A stretch of 52,135 nt of DNA from assembly GCA_964568425.1 (NCBI GenBank), contig CAZMPO010000013.1:1-52135 (forward strand), given 5' to 3'. Below are positions 16,885 through 24,610 of the stretch, in pieces; the stretch's first letter is position 1; each line of letters begins with the position of its first letter. A program made the translations under genes and the position numbers. The notes under the pieces are model-generated. The model had not been told where the DNA came from. It ran no database searches and saw only the letters and a list, made by a program, of their open reading frames with translations. The DNA is from CAKSQF01 sp964568425. Its GTDB lineage: Bacteria; Bacillota; Clostridia; Oscillospirales; CAG-272.

Positions 16885-16913
16885 ATTCTATCATATTATC
16901 GAAAAAAAATCAA
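16885..16913 (-). promoter_or_regulatory. SigA-type promoter of the S10-spc-alpha superoperon
   Basis: TTGATT (16913-16908), a 17-nt spacer and TAGAAT (16890-16885) read towards rpsJ. Expected transcription start is near 16878. The region upstream is rich in A and T tracts, as seen at strong ribosomal promoters. Confidence 0.8.
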
Positions 16914-16965
16914 GAGTTTTTCGAAAGTTTTTTGGGATTTTTAGAAATATTTACAGTTTATTAAT

Positions 16966-16998
16966 ATTTGCCGAGTGACTTTTCGCCACTCGGCAAAT
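16966..16998 (-). terminator. Hairpin after the radical-SAM pair
   Basis: A perfect 12-bp stem (16966-16977 with 16987-16998) starts 5 nt after the stop of the 17004-17642 gene. The trailing sequence on the minus strand is AT-rich (ATTAATAAA) but lacks a long U tract. It separates this unit from the S10 promoter 50 nt further on. Confidence 0.6.
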
Positions 16999-17003
16999 AA
17001 AAT

Positions 17004-17642
17004 TCAGACAAACTCGGTCATATCGGCGCGATAGACTCCGGTTCGAAGGATCGAATAGAACTCGTATCTCGTATCGGTCGCGGCATTTATCGCGCGCATG
17101 ACATACTCGGGATTGAGCATCGACCCTTGTGAGGCGTTAAGCACAAGGCAAAGCTTGTTTCCGTCCGCCGTCATACTCTTGATCATCGGCGAAATATCTG
17201 CATCGATCTCGCCCTTTTTGCTGTGTTTTTTAACGATCATCGGTCCCGAGGCGATCCTGTCAAGCTCATCCTGCAAAAAATCGGCCTCGGCGGTGACTGT
17301 ATATCCGGCATACGCCAAAGAGGTGAATTTTTCGGTCGGGGTGTAGATATCCTTTATTTTAAGGTCGGGAGTCAGCGCGGCGGAGAGCCTGTCGATCAGA
17401 TCCTGCCTGTCGCAGGGCTTCGTTATGCAGATATCGAGCAGCTCACAAAGACTCTCCGATCCGACCGAAACGGTCAGGGCAAACGCCATCTTGGGACGAG
17501 GATTAAAGCCCTCGGAATAACCGAGCGGAAACTTTGCTCTGATAAACGCGCTCTTGAAGGTCCTGCAAAGATCAAGGTGCGAAATATACTTTATCTTGCC
17601 TGTTTTTGAAAAGGCTATCCTTACTTTGCCTTCGGGCAGCAT
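17004..17642 (-). CDS. Radical-SAM-linked protein (DUF2344, TIGR03936 type)
   Basis: 212 residues. It matches the family encoded next to, or fused with, an uncharacterised radical SAM protein: VRIAFSKTGKIKYISHLDLCRTFKSAFIRA and PLGYSEGFNPRPKMAFALTVSVG at the start. The reaction is unknown; a link to RNA or ribosome biology is suspected from its usual neighbours (ribonuclease G, L21). The ATG overlaps the end of the radical SAM gene by 22 nt and has GGAGGTG about 8 nt upstream, so the two are coupled. Confidence 0.9.
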   Translation of the reverse strand: MLPEGKVRIAFSKTGKIKYISHLDLCRTFKSAFIRAKFPLGYSEGFNPRPKMAFALTVSVGSESLCELLDICITKPCDRQDLIDRLSAALTPDLKIKDIYTPTEKFTSLAYAGYTVTAEADFLQDELDRIASGPMIVKKHSKKGEIDADISPMIKSMTADGNKLCLVLNASQGSMLNPEYVMRAINAATDTRYEFYSILRTGVYRADMTEFV

Positions 17643-19501
17643 GATCTTTCACCTCCGAGTGTATTTGCGCCGCATCCCGAACAGCTCTCGCGACAGTTCG
17701 GCGTCGTCTTGCCCTCATACGCGCGCTTTGCTTCGCGCACGAGAAAATCCTTTCTTACGCCGCAGTCGATGATATCCCATGCGAGCGTTTCATCAAAGTC
17801 ATATCGGCGATTGGCGTAGAAGGACGGATCGACACCACAAGCATCAAAGACGTCTATCCATTTTTCGTAGCTGAAAAACTCGCTCCAGCTGTCAAATTTC
17901 ATCCCGCGCCGATGTGCCTCAAGAAGGGCGGGGGCAAGCCGTCTGTCACCTCTTGCGAAAACCGCCTCGATACGGCTGGTTTTGGCGTCATGCCAATGGT
18001 AGGTGACATGCTTATAGTGAGAAACTCGCTCGTAAAGAAGCTCCTGCTTGCGTTTGAACTCTTCCATCGTACACTGCGGCTCCCACTGGAAGGGCGTGCA
18101 CGGCTTCGGGATGAAGCAGGCGACCGAGATCGTGACCGTCGGCGGCTTATTTCGTTTGGTGTTGGGATTTGCGTAATACGCATCAACGACACGCTTTGCA
18201 AGATCGGCAATGGCACAAACATCCTCATCTGTCTCGGTGGGATGTCCGTCCATGAAATAGAGCTTTACGGTGTTTTTGCCAAAATCAAAAGCGACATTGC
18301 AAGCTCGGAGCAGATCCTCCTCGGTAAGGCACTTATTGATAACATCGCGAAGGCGCTGAGTGCCTGCCTCGGGTGCGAACGTGATCCCCGACGCCCTGAC
18401 CGACGATATCTTTTCCATAAGCTCGGGTGTAAAGCTGTTGACACGCAGTGACGGGAGCGAAATGTTCACCTTCGCGTCATTCGTCCATTCGAGCAACTCA
18501 TTTGTAAGACTGTCGATACATGTGTAATCGGATATCGAGAGCGAGGACAGCGATATTTCGTCATATCCCGTATTCTCGTAAAGCACCTTCGCCTGCTTAT
18601 TCAGCACATCGACGCTTTTCTCGCGAACCGGGCGATAGGTCATTCCCGCTTGGCAGAAGCGACAACCGCGAATGCAACCGCGATAGACCTCGAGCATGAT
18701 CCTGTCTTGGACCGTTTCGATATAGGGCATCACGACCTTCTCGGGATAGAAGGAGCTGTCCATGTTCTGCATTATACGCTTTCTGATCCGTCTCGGGATA
18801 TCGTCATATATTGGGGTATAGGCATCTATCCTGCCGTCATCCTTATAGCTGACCTTATAAAGCGACGGAACGTAAAATCCCTGCATCCTTGCCGCCTCGT
18901 GGAGAAAGGCATCTCTTGTGTAGGAGCCATTTTTCTTCATATTAATATATAGGCGACAAAGCTCGGGCAGAGCTTCCTCTCCCTCGCCGATCGAAAAAAC
19001 ATCGAAGAAGTCGCACATCGGCTCGGGATTGTATGTACAGGGTCCGCCGCCGACAATGATGGGGTCATCATCGCCGCGATCAGCGGAAAGTATCGGTATA
19101 CCGCCGAGCTCAAGCATGTTGATCACATTGGTGTAGCACATTTCATATTGCAGCGTAAAGCCGACAAAATCAAAATCGCACAGCGGATCGCCCGATTCGT
19201 GCGCCCACAGTCGGATGTCATTTGCGCGAAGCTCGTTCTCCATATCGGTCCAGGGGCAGTAAGCTCGCTCGCACCAAATATCATCAAACGAGTTCAGCGA
19301 ACCGTAAAGTATGCGCACACCGAGGTTTGACATACCGATCTCATATGTATCGGGAAAGCAGAAAGCGAAGCGAGCGGCGATCTTTTCTTTATCCTTTAGT
19401 ATCTCGCCGTACTCGCCGCCGATATATCTGCCCGGCTTTTCGACGCGTCGCAGGATCTTTTCTTTTATCGAGGCAACGCTTTGGTTTGTATTTTTTTCCA
19501 T
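17621..19501 (-). CDS. Radical SAM protein of unknown function (TIGR03960 type)
   Basis: 626 residues. The [4Fe-4S] motif CIRGCRFC is at 276-283, inside EVYRGCIRGCRFCQAG, preceded by a B12-binding-like N-terminal region (residues 40-190) with GGGPCTYNPEP and followed by the SAM barrel. The C-terminus has a second cysteine cluster (CRESCSGCGAN...SCC). Family members lie beside the DUF2344 protein, as here. No substrate has been established as far as I know. The N-terminus resembles the Rossmann domain of B12-dependent radical SAM enzymes but has no obvious DxHxxG motif, so I do not claim cobalamin binding. Confidence 0.92.
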   Translation of the reverse strand: MEKNTNQSVASIKEKILRRVEKPGRYIGGEYGEILKDKEKIAARFAFCFPDTYEIGMSNLGVRILYGSLNSFDDIWCERAYCPWTDMENELRANDIRLWAHESGDPLCDFDFVGFTLQYEMCYTNVINMLELGGIPILSADRGDDDPIIVGGGPCTYNPEPMCDFFDVFSIGEGEEALPELCRLYINMKKNGSYTRDAFLHEAARMQGFYVPSLYKVSYKDDGRIDAYTPIYDDIPRRIRKRIMQNMDSSFYPEKVVMPYIETVQDRIMLEVYRGCIRGCRFCQAGMTYRPVREKSVDVLNKQAKVLYENTGYDEISLSSLSISDYTCIDSLTNELLEWTNDAKVNISLPSLRVNSFTPELMEKISSVRASGITFAPEAGTQRLRDVINKCLTEEDLLRACNVAFDFGKNTVKLYFMDGHPTETDEDVCAIADLAKRVVDAYYANPNTKRNKPPTVTISVACFIPKPCTPFQWEPQCTMEEFKRKQELLYERVSHYKHVTYHWHDAKTSRIEAVFARGDRRLAPALLEAHRRGMKFDSWSEFFSYEKWIDVFDACGVDPSFYANRRYDFDETLAWDIIDCGVRKDFLVREAKRAYEGKTTPNCRESCSGCGANTLGGERSCCPKAK

Positions 19502-19539
19502 TTTATATTATCCGTTTCTGAAACAATTGTGGTTTTTCT

Positions 19540-21720
19540 TTATGAAAAGAGCATCGCGATGATCACGGTGGGCGGCAACCAAAAAAGCTGATAGAGTGCG
19601 ATGTAATATGACGGTATCTGCGACAGATCGGTCATCGCAAGCGTTACGCCCATGACTATTGCCGCGATAAAGGTCGACAGCCCCGCGATCACTGAACAGA
19701 TACCGATAACACGGCGTGTTTTTTCAGTCCTGTGAAGTGTATCGGTCAGAGCCTTCATGCCACCGATCGAGACGAGAGTCGAGTCGATTGAGTCGCGAAC
19801 CTCGTACACCTCAAGCGGATCATGCGTATGAATGACCTTGATCGGCTGTTTTTCATCGATACCGACCGTCCTGCAAAGGAGAGAAAGGTCGATATTCGGG
19901 TCAAAGGTCTTGATCGCAACGGTCATACCCGCCGAAAAGAGCTTTTCGACAATGCCCTTGAAATCGGGGCTCGGCGTATACGCAAGACGGAATTTTGCCA
20001 CGACCTCATCGCCAATCGACATGAACATAAAGACATCGCGACCCTCGTCAATATCGACATCGAAGGGTATCGTCAGGTGATTGCGCACGATAAAGTGATA
20101 TGTTCCCATAAAAACGTGGTCACCATCGACTGCCGCCTCGATACCGTCGTCCGAAACGCTCAGATATTCCATATCGTCGGTGATATCGAAGGATTCGGCA
20201 ACACCGTCAAGCAGCTTGCCGAGCGATCCGCCCGTGGGGCAGAGGACTGCCGCCGCATGGTGAAGGACTTTGTCGAGCGAGGTTGAGCCGTAATTCTTGA
20301 AGCTGGCGATCCTGACGCTGCCCTCGGGGAAGACATCGTCATCACCAAATGTCACGGTCGCGGGTGCGGTAAATCTGTCAAGCGTATGCGCGCCTATCAC
20401 GGCGCATCCTCGTTTCCCCGCGCGTCTTGACAGTCTGCAAAGCGGATAGGCATACACAAAGTAGAGTGAGAGAGGCAGTGCGGTCATAAGAACGGCGTAC
20501 GCTGACGAAAGTGCCTTCGATGTACCCTGCCCTTTTATAAAAATGTAGAGTCCGAACGCTATCGCGACCAATATTCCCGACAGCACCATAAATTTGCCGC
20601 CAGAGGTAACGGTCGACTGCATATTGATGTTGCGATAGAAACCGCTTATCTTTTTTGCCTTCGTGACAGCGAGGAATTTGTTGTCCTCGGGAAGAAAGCG
20701 CGCCATCTGTTCGATCTCGTGCGACGCCTCTTTTTTGTTCATTCGGTACACAGTCAGCTTGTCCTTCGCACTCGCAATTATACCGAAACTGCGTATTTCG
20801 CGATCAAGGTCGAGGTGTGCCGAAAGTGCGCAAAGACAGGCTGAAATTGCGGCAACAGATCCAAAAAAGGCAACATCATCACCGCCCGACGCTCCGCTGA
20901 CCGAGATCAGATATATAGCGGATGCGATCATCGTGACCGAAAAGAGGCTGTTTGAGTTACCCCTTCCGACAAAGAGCGACGTGAGTCCCTGCAAAAATCT
21001 TTTCGGCATCATGGCAACAAAGAGGACGATCGTCTGAAGCTCGAGCAGAGCGGTGACTCCGGGATAGAATCGACTGTCGAAAAAGGACGGAAGCTTGATC
21101 CCGAGCGGTTCGGCAAACTCGAGCAGTGACACGAAAAGTGCGAGTATCACGCACGCGGCAAGAGTCAAGATCGACCTCAGATATCTGCTTTTATAAAGTT
21201 TGAAAAACTTTTTGTTTTGCGACCGATCGGTATATTCCTCGCTCCTCTTGGAGGACGAAAACATGGGGATCGGCGTTTCATCTTCAAACGGATCGTCGTA
21301 TCCGTCGGCATCCGTGTCGCCCTGCGGTTCGTCATCCGTCTTTTCCATGCCGAATATCGACATGAGATTGATCTCGGTCTCCTCATCGAGGGCGTCGTCA
21401 TCATAGATCGTCTCGCTCTTTTTGCCCTTTTCGGCAGGCTGATTTTTTTTAGTCGGTCTGTTGCTCGCCGAGCGTCCGCGGTGATCGATATTCGAGCCGG
21501 GCTCGCGAACGATAGGATCATAGCCGTAAAATTCTTCAAGAGAGACCTTTTTTTCGTTTTCGCTCGAAAGCTTTTCTCCGATTTTTTCTATTTCCTCGGC
21601 GGACATTTCATGACTTTGCCCATCGCCGATATTCGAGCGGATGCGGCGAAGAAGCTCGTCCGCCCTTCGTCTGCCGCCGCCATTTGGGGTTTGACCTTCA
21701 CTGTTCAATATCGAACACAT
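19540..21720 (-). CDS. Membrane protein with a degenerate P-type ATPase fold
   Basis: 726 residues. Residues 1-170 are hydrophilic and low in complexity, with many acidic residues. Membrane helices are likely at about 181-202, 223-240, 258-274, 284-302, 377-396, 403-425, 671-695 and 703-724, the spacing of a P1-type ATPase. From residue 438 the text GCAVIGAHTLDRF lines up with the GILIKGGEALERL pattern that precedes the phosphorylation site, but DKTGTLT is replaced by GDDDVFP (459-465), so the phosphorylated Asp is Gly459. GIEAAVDGDHVFMGT (526-540) matches the nucleotide domain, TFDP (605-608) stands where TGDN is expected, and no GDGxND hinge is present. I infer a catalytically inactive relative with an unknown role. 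The start is uncertain: the ATG at 21720 abuts its GGAAAGG site, and a TTG at 21708 is possible. Confidence 0.75.
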   Translation of the reverse strand: MCSILNSEGQTPNGGGRRRADELLRRIRSNIGDGQSHEMSAEEIEKIGEKLSSENEKKVSLEEFYGYDPIVREPGSNIDHRGRSASNRPTKKNQPAEKGKKSETIYDDDALDEETEINLMSIFGMEKTDDEPQGDTDADGYDDPFEDETPIPMFSSSKRSEEYTDRSQNKKFFKLYKSRYLRSILTLAACVILALFVSLLEFAEPLGIKLPSFFDSRFYPGVTALLELQTIVLFVAMMPKRFLQGLTSLFVGRGNSNSLFSVTMIASAIYLISVSGASGGDDVAFFGSVAAISACLCALSAHLDLDREIRSFGIIASAKDKLTVYRMNKKEASHEIEQMARFLPEDNKFLAVTKAKKISGFYRNINMQSTVTSGGKFMVLSGILVAIAFGLYIFIKGQGTSKALSSAYAVLMTALPLSLYFVYAYPLCRLSRRAGKRGCAVIGAHTLDRFTAPATVTFGDDDVFPEGSVRIASFKNYGSTSLDKVLHHAAAVLCPTGGSLGKLLDGVAESFDITDDMEYLSVSDDGIEAAVDGDHVFMGTYHFIVRNHLTIPFDVDIDEGRDVFMFMSIGDEVVAKFRLAYTPSPDFKGIVEKLFSAGMTVAIKTFDPNIDLSLLCRTVGIDEKQPIKVIHTHDPLEVYEVRDSIDSTLVSIGGMKALTDTLHRTEKTRRVIGICSVIAGLSTFIAAIVMGVTLAMTDLSQIPSYYIALYQLFWLPPTVIIAMLFS

Positions 21721-21751
21721 CCTTTCCGCCGACTAACTTATGTTTCGGCTT

Positions 21752-22531
21752 TTATTTATCAGATCTTTTGTGCCTGTCATTTGCGGCGGCGCAGAGGATG
21801 ACCGCCGACGCACAGGAGACATTGAAGGAATTGACCTTGCCGTACATCGGAATCGACAACACAAAATCGCACTTTTTGCGCACGAGCTGTGACATTCCCC
21901 TGCCCTCGCTTCCAACGACGAATGCCGCCGAACCGCTGAGATCGGTCTCGTACAGGCAAGCGCCGTCAGCCTCCGCACCGTAGATCCACACGCCGCGCTC
22001 CTTGAGTTTGTCAATCGTCGCAGCTATATTCACGACTCGACAGATCGCCATATGCTCGATCGCGCCTGCGGACGCCTTAACGACGGTCGGCGTCACGAGC
22101 GCACCATGCCTTTTGGCGATGATGACACCGTGCGCGCCCGCACCTTCGGCGCATCTTATCACCGCACCGAGATTGTGCGGATCTTCGACCCCGTCGGCGA
22201 TAACATAAAACGGAGGTTCGCCGCGCTCGGCGGAAATTTCAAAGAGCCTGTCGAGATCGACATATTCAACAGCCGAGACCGATGCGGCAACGCCCTGATG
22301 TGCGGCGCGGTCGGTCATCGCGTCAAGCTTCTCCTTGGTCACCTCGACGATCGGAATGCCCATTCCCTCGGCGATCGCAACGATCATCGGAAGCGATCCC
22401 TCGCGCGTGCCCGAGCGCACAAAGAGCTTGTTAATGGTACGCTTACTTTTAAGTGCCTCGGTGACGGCGTTTCTGCCGTAGATCAGTCCGTCGCGCTCAA
22501 TATTTTCGGTATTTGAAATTTCTTTTTTCAT
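21752..22531 (-). CDS. rlmB: 23S rRNA 2'-O-ribose methyltransferase, TrmH/RlmB family
   Basis: 259 residues. The N-terminal substrate-binding domain begins DGLIYGRNAVTEALKSKRTINKLFVRSG. The SPOUT (trefoil-knot) domain has the family motifs DGVEDPHNLGAVIRCAEGAG, FVVGSEGRGMSQLV and IPMYGKVNSFNVSCASAV. RlmB methylates G2251 in the P loop of 23S rRNA; paralogues with other targets exist, so the exact position is inferred. It has its own promoter and is followed after 31 nt by the P-type-ATPase-like gene. Confidence 0.93.
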   Translation of the reverse strand: MKKEISNTENIERDGLIYGRNAVTEALKSKRTINKLFVRSGTREGSLPMIVAIAEGMGIPIVEVTKEKLDAMTDRAAHQGVAASVSAVEYVDLDRLFEISAERGEPPFYVIADGVEDPHNLGAVIRCAEGAGAHGVIIAKRHGALVTPTVVKASAGAIEHMAICRVVNIAATIDKLKERGVWIYGAEADGACLYETDLSGSAAFVVGSEGRGMSQLVRKKCDFVLSIPMYGKVNSFNVSCASAVILCAAANDRHKRSDK

Positions 22532-22561
22532 GTTTTTTCTGCCTTGGTCGTTTTTTCTTCT

Positions 22562-22590
22562 ATTATATCATATATTTTCGAAAATGTACA
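22562..22590 (-). promoter_or_regulatory. SigA-type promoter of rlmB
   Basis: TGTACA (22590-22585), 17-nt spacer, TATAAT (22567-22562), reading into rlmB with a short leader. Confidence 0.7.
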
Positions 22591-22633
22591 GTCATTTTTC
22601 AAAAAAACAATCACTTTTAAGTAAAAAGTAAGA

Positions 22634-22656
22634 GACCCGCCCGAAAAAGGCAGGTC
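22634..22656 (-). terminator. Terminator after the zinc-ribbon gene
   Basis: An 8-bp GC-rich stem (22634-22641 with 22649-22656, one G-T pair) is followed on the minus strand by the T-rich stretch TCTTACTTTTTACTT. It lies 76 nt past the stop of the 22732-23004 gene. Confidence 0.65.
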
Positions 22657-22731
22657 CCTGACGGTCTGTATGAATAATCTATAGGGGGATGTGCAGGAGA
22701 TCAATCACACGTGCGTGCCTTGCGGCACAAA

Positions 22732-23004
22732 TCAGTTGAAAGCTTTCATCTCAGCAAAACATGTGCTGCAGTAGATAGCTCTGTCGGTGGTAGGCTCAAA
22801 GGGAATGAGCGCTTCCTTGCCGCACTTTGCACAGACAGCGGAAAACATTTCCTTCTTGGGCTTTTCTTTGCTTGCCCTGCGGCAGTCTCTGCACTTTTTG
22901 GGCTGATTCTGGAAGCCCTTCTCGGCATAAAACTCCTGCTCGCCTGCCGTGAAAACAAAATCGTTTCCGCATTCCTTGCACTTCAATGTGATGTCCTGGT
23001 ACAT
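22732..23004 (-). CDS. Small double zinc-ribbon protein
   Basis: 90 residues. Two zinc ribbons are visible: CKECGNDF...CRDCRR in the first half (probable zf-trcl type) and CAKCGKEALIPFEP...YCSTCF in the second. The linker is Lys-rich. Family members are common in Clostridia and have no assigned function; single-strand nucleic acid binding is only a guess. It follows the small sigma factor gene in the same direction and may share its transcript. Confidence 0.85.
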   Translation of the reverse strand: MYQDITLKCKECGNDFVFTAGEQEFYAEKGFQNQPKKCRDCRRASKEKPKKEMFSAVCAKCGKEALIPFEPTTDRAIYCSTCFAEMKAFN

Positions 23005-23113
23005 TTTGGTTTTACCTCGCTTTGAAAATAAAAAAATATAAATCGTCCCCCGAGACGGACTCGTCCGCCATCTCCGTCGCCGACGCTTTTCGTTAAGCTA
23101 TCGGGGTATATAA

Positions 23114-23671
23114 TCACCGAAGCGCGCCCTTCAGTTTCGCGCGTATTCGGTAAACAGCATTTTCGACCGACTTTTCGTTTCTTCCAAGTTCTCTTGCCAT
23201 TTCGGCGTATGACATGCCGCTTGCGTACAGTCTCCAGACGCTTTGTTCATAGGGCGAGAGCAGATCGATCGTGCCCTCCGGCAAAGCATATTCGGAAAAG
23301 CGACGCACACGCGGCGTCTTGGCAACAGCACGGACACGTGATCTGCCGCCCGAGCTCTTTGCGAGCTTTCGTCTGTAGGAAATCAGGCGATTTTTCACGC
23401 AGATCTTGGCAAAAAGCCCGAACGTAACGGCACTGCATGAAAAATCATAAGCATTTGCCGCCTTGTAAAGAGCTATCGCCGCCTCCTGTCGCAGATCGTC
23501 GATCTCTCCACCGACATCGCGGCAGAGATCAAAGGCGGTTGCGACCAAGCTCTCAACGAGCGGTCTGTAGATCTCGCAAAGCCTCTCAAATCCCGAGTCA
23601 TCTCCCGACTGCATCCGGGAAATAATGTGGTCGCGCTCGATCTCAAGATCCTGCTTTTTTGTAGGATTCAC
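23114..23671 (-). CDS. Small sigma-70-family factor (SigH-like)
   Basis: 185 residues. Region 2 is recognisable as EIDDLRQEAAIALYKAANAYDF...FAKICVKNRLISYRR, and region 4 as LSPYEQSVWRLYASGMSYAEMARELGRNEKSVENAVYRIRAKL with its helix-turn-helix. Region 2 resembles SigH more than typical ECF factors, which usually have a neighbouring anti-sigma gene; none is present here. The start is the GTG at 23671 with AAGGAG about 10 nt upstream. It has a near-consensus promoter and an 85-nt leader. The regulon is unknown. Confidence 0.9.
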   Translation of the reverse strand: MNPTKKQDLEIERDHIISRMQSGDDSGFERLCEIYRPLVESLVATAFDLCRDVGGEIDDLRQEAAIALYKAANAYDFSCSAVTFGLFAKICVKNRLISYRRKLAKSSGGRSRVRAVAKTPRVRRFSEYALPEGTIDLLSPYEQSVWRLYASGMSYAEMARELGRNEKSVENAVYRIRAKLKGALR

Positions 23672-23762
23672 CGACAGATCTCTCCTTCTGCGACCTTATT
23701 GACAACATCTTATATGCCAATAAATCAGTCACGCACTCGGTCACCTTTAGTGATTTAATAAT

Positions 23763-23790
23763 ATTATACCACTAAATTCATAAAAGTCAA
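23763..23790 (-). promoter_or_regulatory. Promoter of the small sigma factor gene
   Basis: TTGACT (23790-23785), 16-nt spacer ending in TGG, TATAAT (23768-23763), with a good extended -10. The leader contains the inverted pair TAAATCA...TGATTTA, which could be an operator. Confidence 0.8.
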
Positions 23791-23934
23791 TATATTTTCT
23801 TCAGTTTCGGCGGTTTTTATTCATAAAAGCGAAGTTGCACAAAAGTAAAGTGGGTAATAAACCTTTTTCAAAAAGGCGTTTTGTCTATTATGACGAAGTC
23901 TATAGCAACAATGCACATATTTTAATCTTGAGTT

Positions 23935-24483
23935 CTAATCTGACAAAAGATACTCCATATCGCCGGTCAGCAAAGCGATCACTCCGCGATACATGACCTC
24001 GGGACGATCGTCGAAATTGTGCATCATAAGTTCAAGCTGATTTGAGCTTTCGACGATCAGCTTGATCTCGAGCGAGAGCTGTTTTTCATCGACGATACTG
24101 CACACGAGATCATAGCGTCCGTCGTCGCGCATGGTGTATTTTGCCGATATTTCCGAGCCGCGCTCCTTAAAGTCGAGAAGGCGAAGGGCGGATTTCAGCC
24201 CCTGTGTACGGACAGAACGCGGGATGTCGTTTTGGAGACTCTCGACGACCTGTTTACCCTGCATCGTCAGCTCGTAATAGAGATCGTTTCCGTCGCGTAT
24301 CTCTTTAATGTTCCCGGCGTCGAGCAGATCGGCAAAGCAATCGGCAAAGTCAAGTCCGCCGACAATGCCGTCCTGCATTATCGCATCATTGATATCCTCG
24401 TACTTCATCGGTCTGTTCAGGCTGTTAATGATGAACAGTATGAATATTTTGATCTCATTTTGATCATACAAGCGCGTGACCAT
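23935..24483 (-). CDS. DUF4364 family protein
   Basis: 182 residues. The start MVTRLYDQNEIKIFILFIINSL and the helical N-terminal half (MKYEDINDAIMQDGIVGGLDFADCFADLLD) resemble a winged-helix domain, followed by a beta-rich C-terminal half. The DUF4364 family is widespread in Clostridia without a proven function. I set the start at the ATG at 24483 because AGAGGTG lies 7 nt before it; the frame extends seven codons further to 24504 without a ribosome binding site. Confidence 0.88.
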   Translation of the reverse strand: MVTRLYDQNEIKIFILFIINSLNRPMKYEDINDAIMQDGIVGGLDFADCFADLLDAGNIKEIRDGNDLYYELTMQGKQVVESLQNDIPRSVRTQGLKSALRLLDFKERGSEISAKYTMRDDGRYDLVCSIVDEKQLSLEIKLIVESSNQLELMMHNFDDRPEVMYRGVIALLTGDMEYLLSD

Positions 24484-24554
24484 AACAACACCTCTGCTTT
24501 GCAATTATCAAAGCGTCCTTTTCAAAAATAAGATAGCCCATTGGTATGCAAACG

Positions 24555-24574
24555 GGGGCGAGAAAACTCGCCCC
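24555..24574. terminator. Hairpin between DUF4364 and substrate-binding protein genes
   Basis: Perfect 8-bp GC stem, GGGGCGAG with CTCGCCCC around an AAAA loop, 37 nt after the stop of the 24611-26521 gene. The minus-strand tail is only CGTTTGC, so termination is probable but not textbook. Confidence 0.55.
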
Positions 24575-24610
24575 GCGTCTTTTATGAAGATCTCTTCTTG
24601 CTGATATAAA

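Noticed and set aside
17621..19501. B12-binding domain in the radical SAM protein
   Set aside because: The N-terminal fold is only suggestive and the DxHxxG cobalamin motif is not visible.
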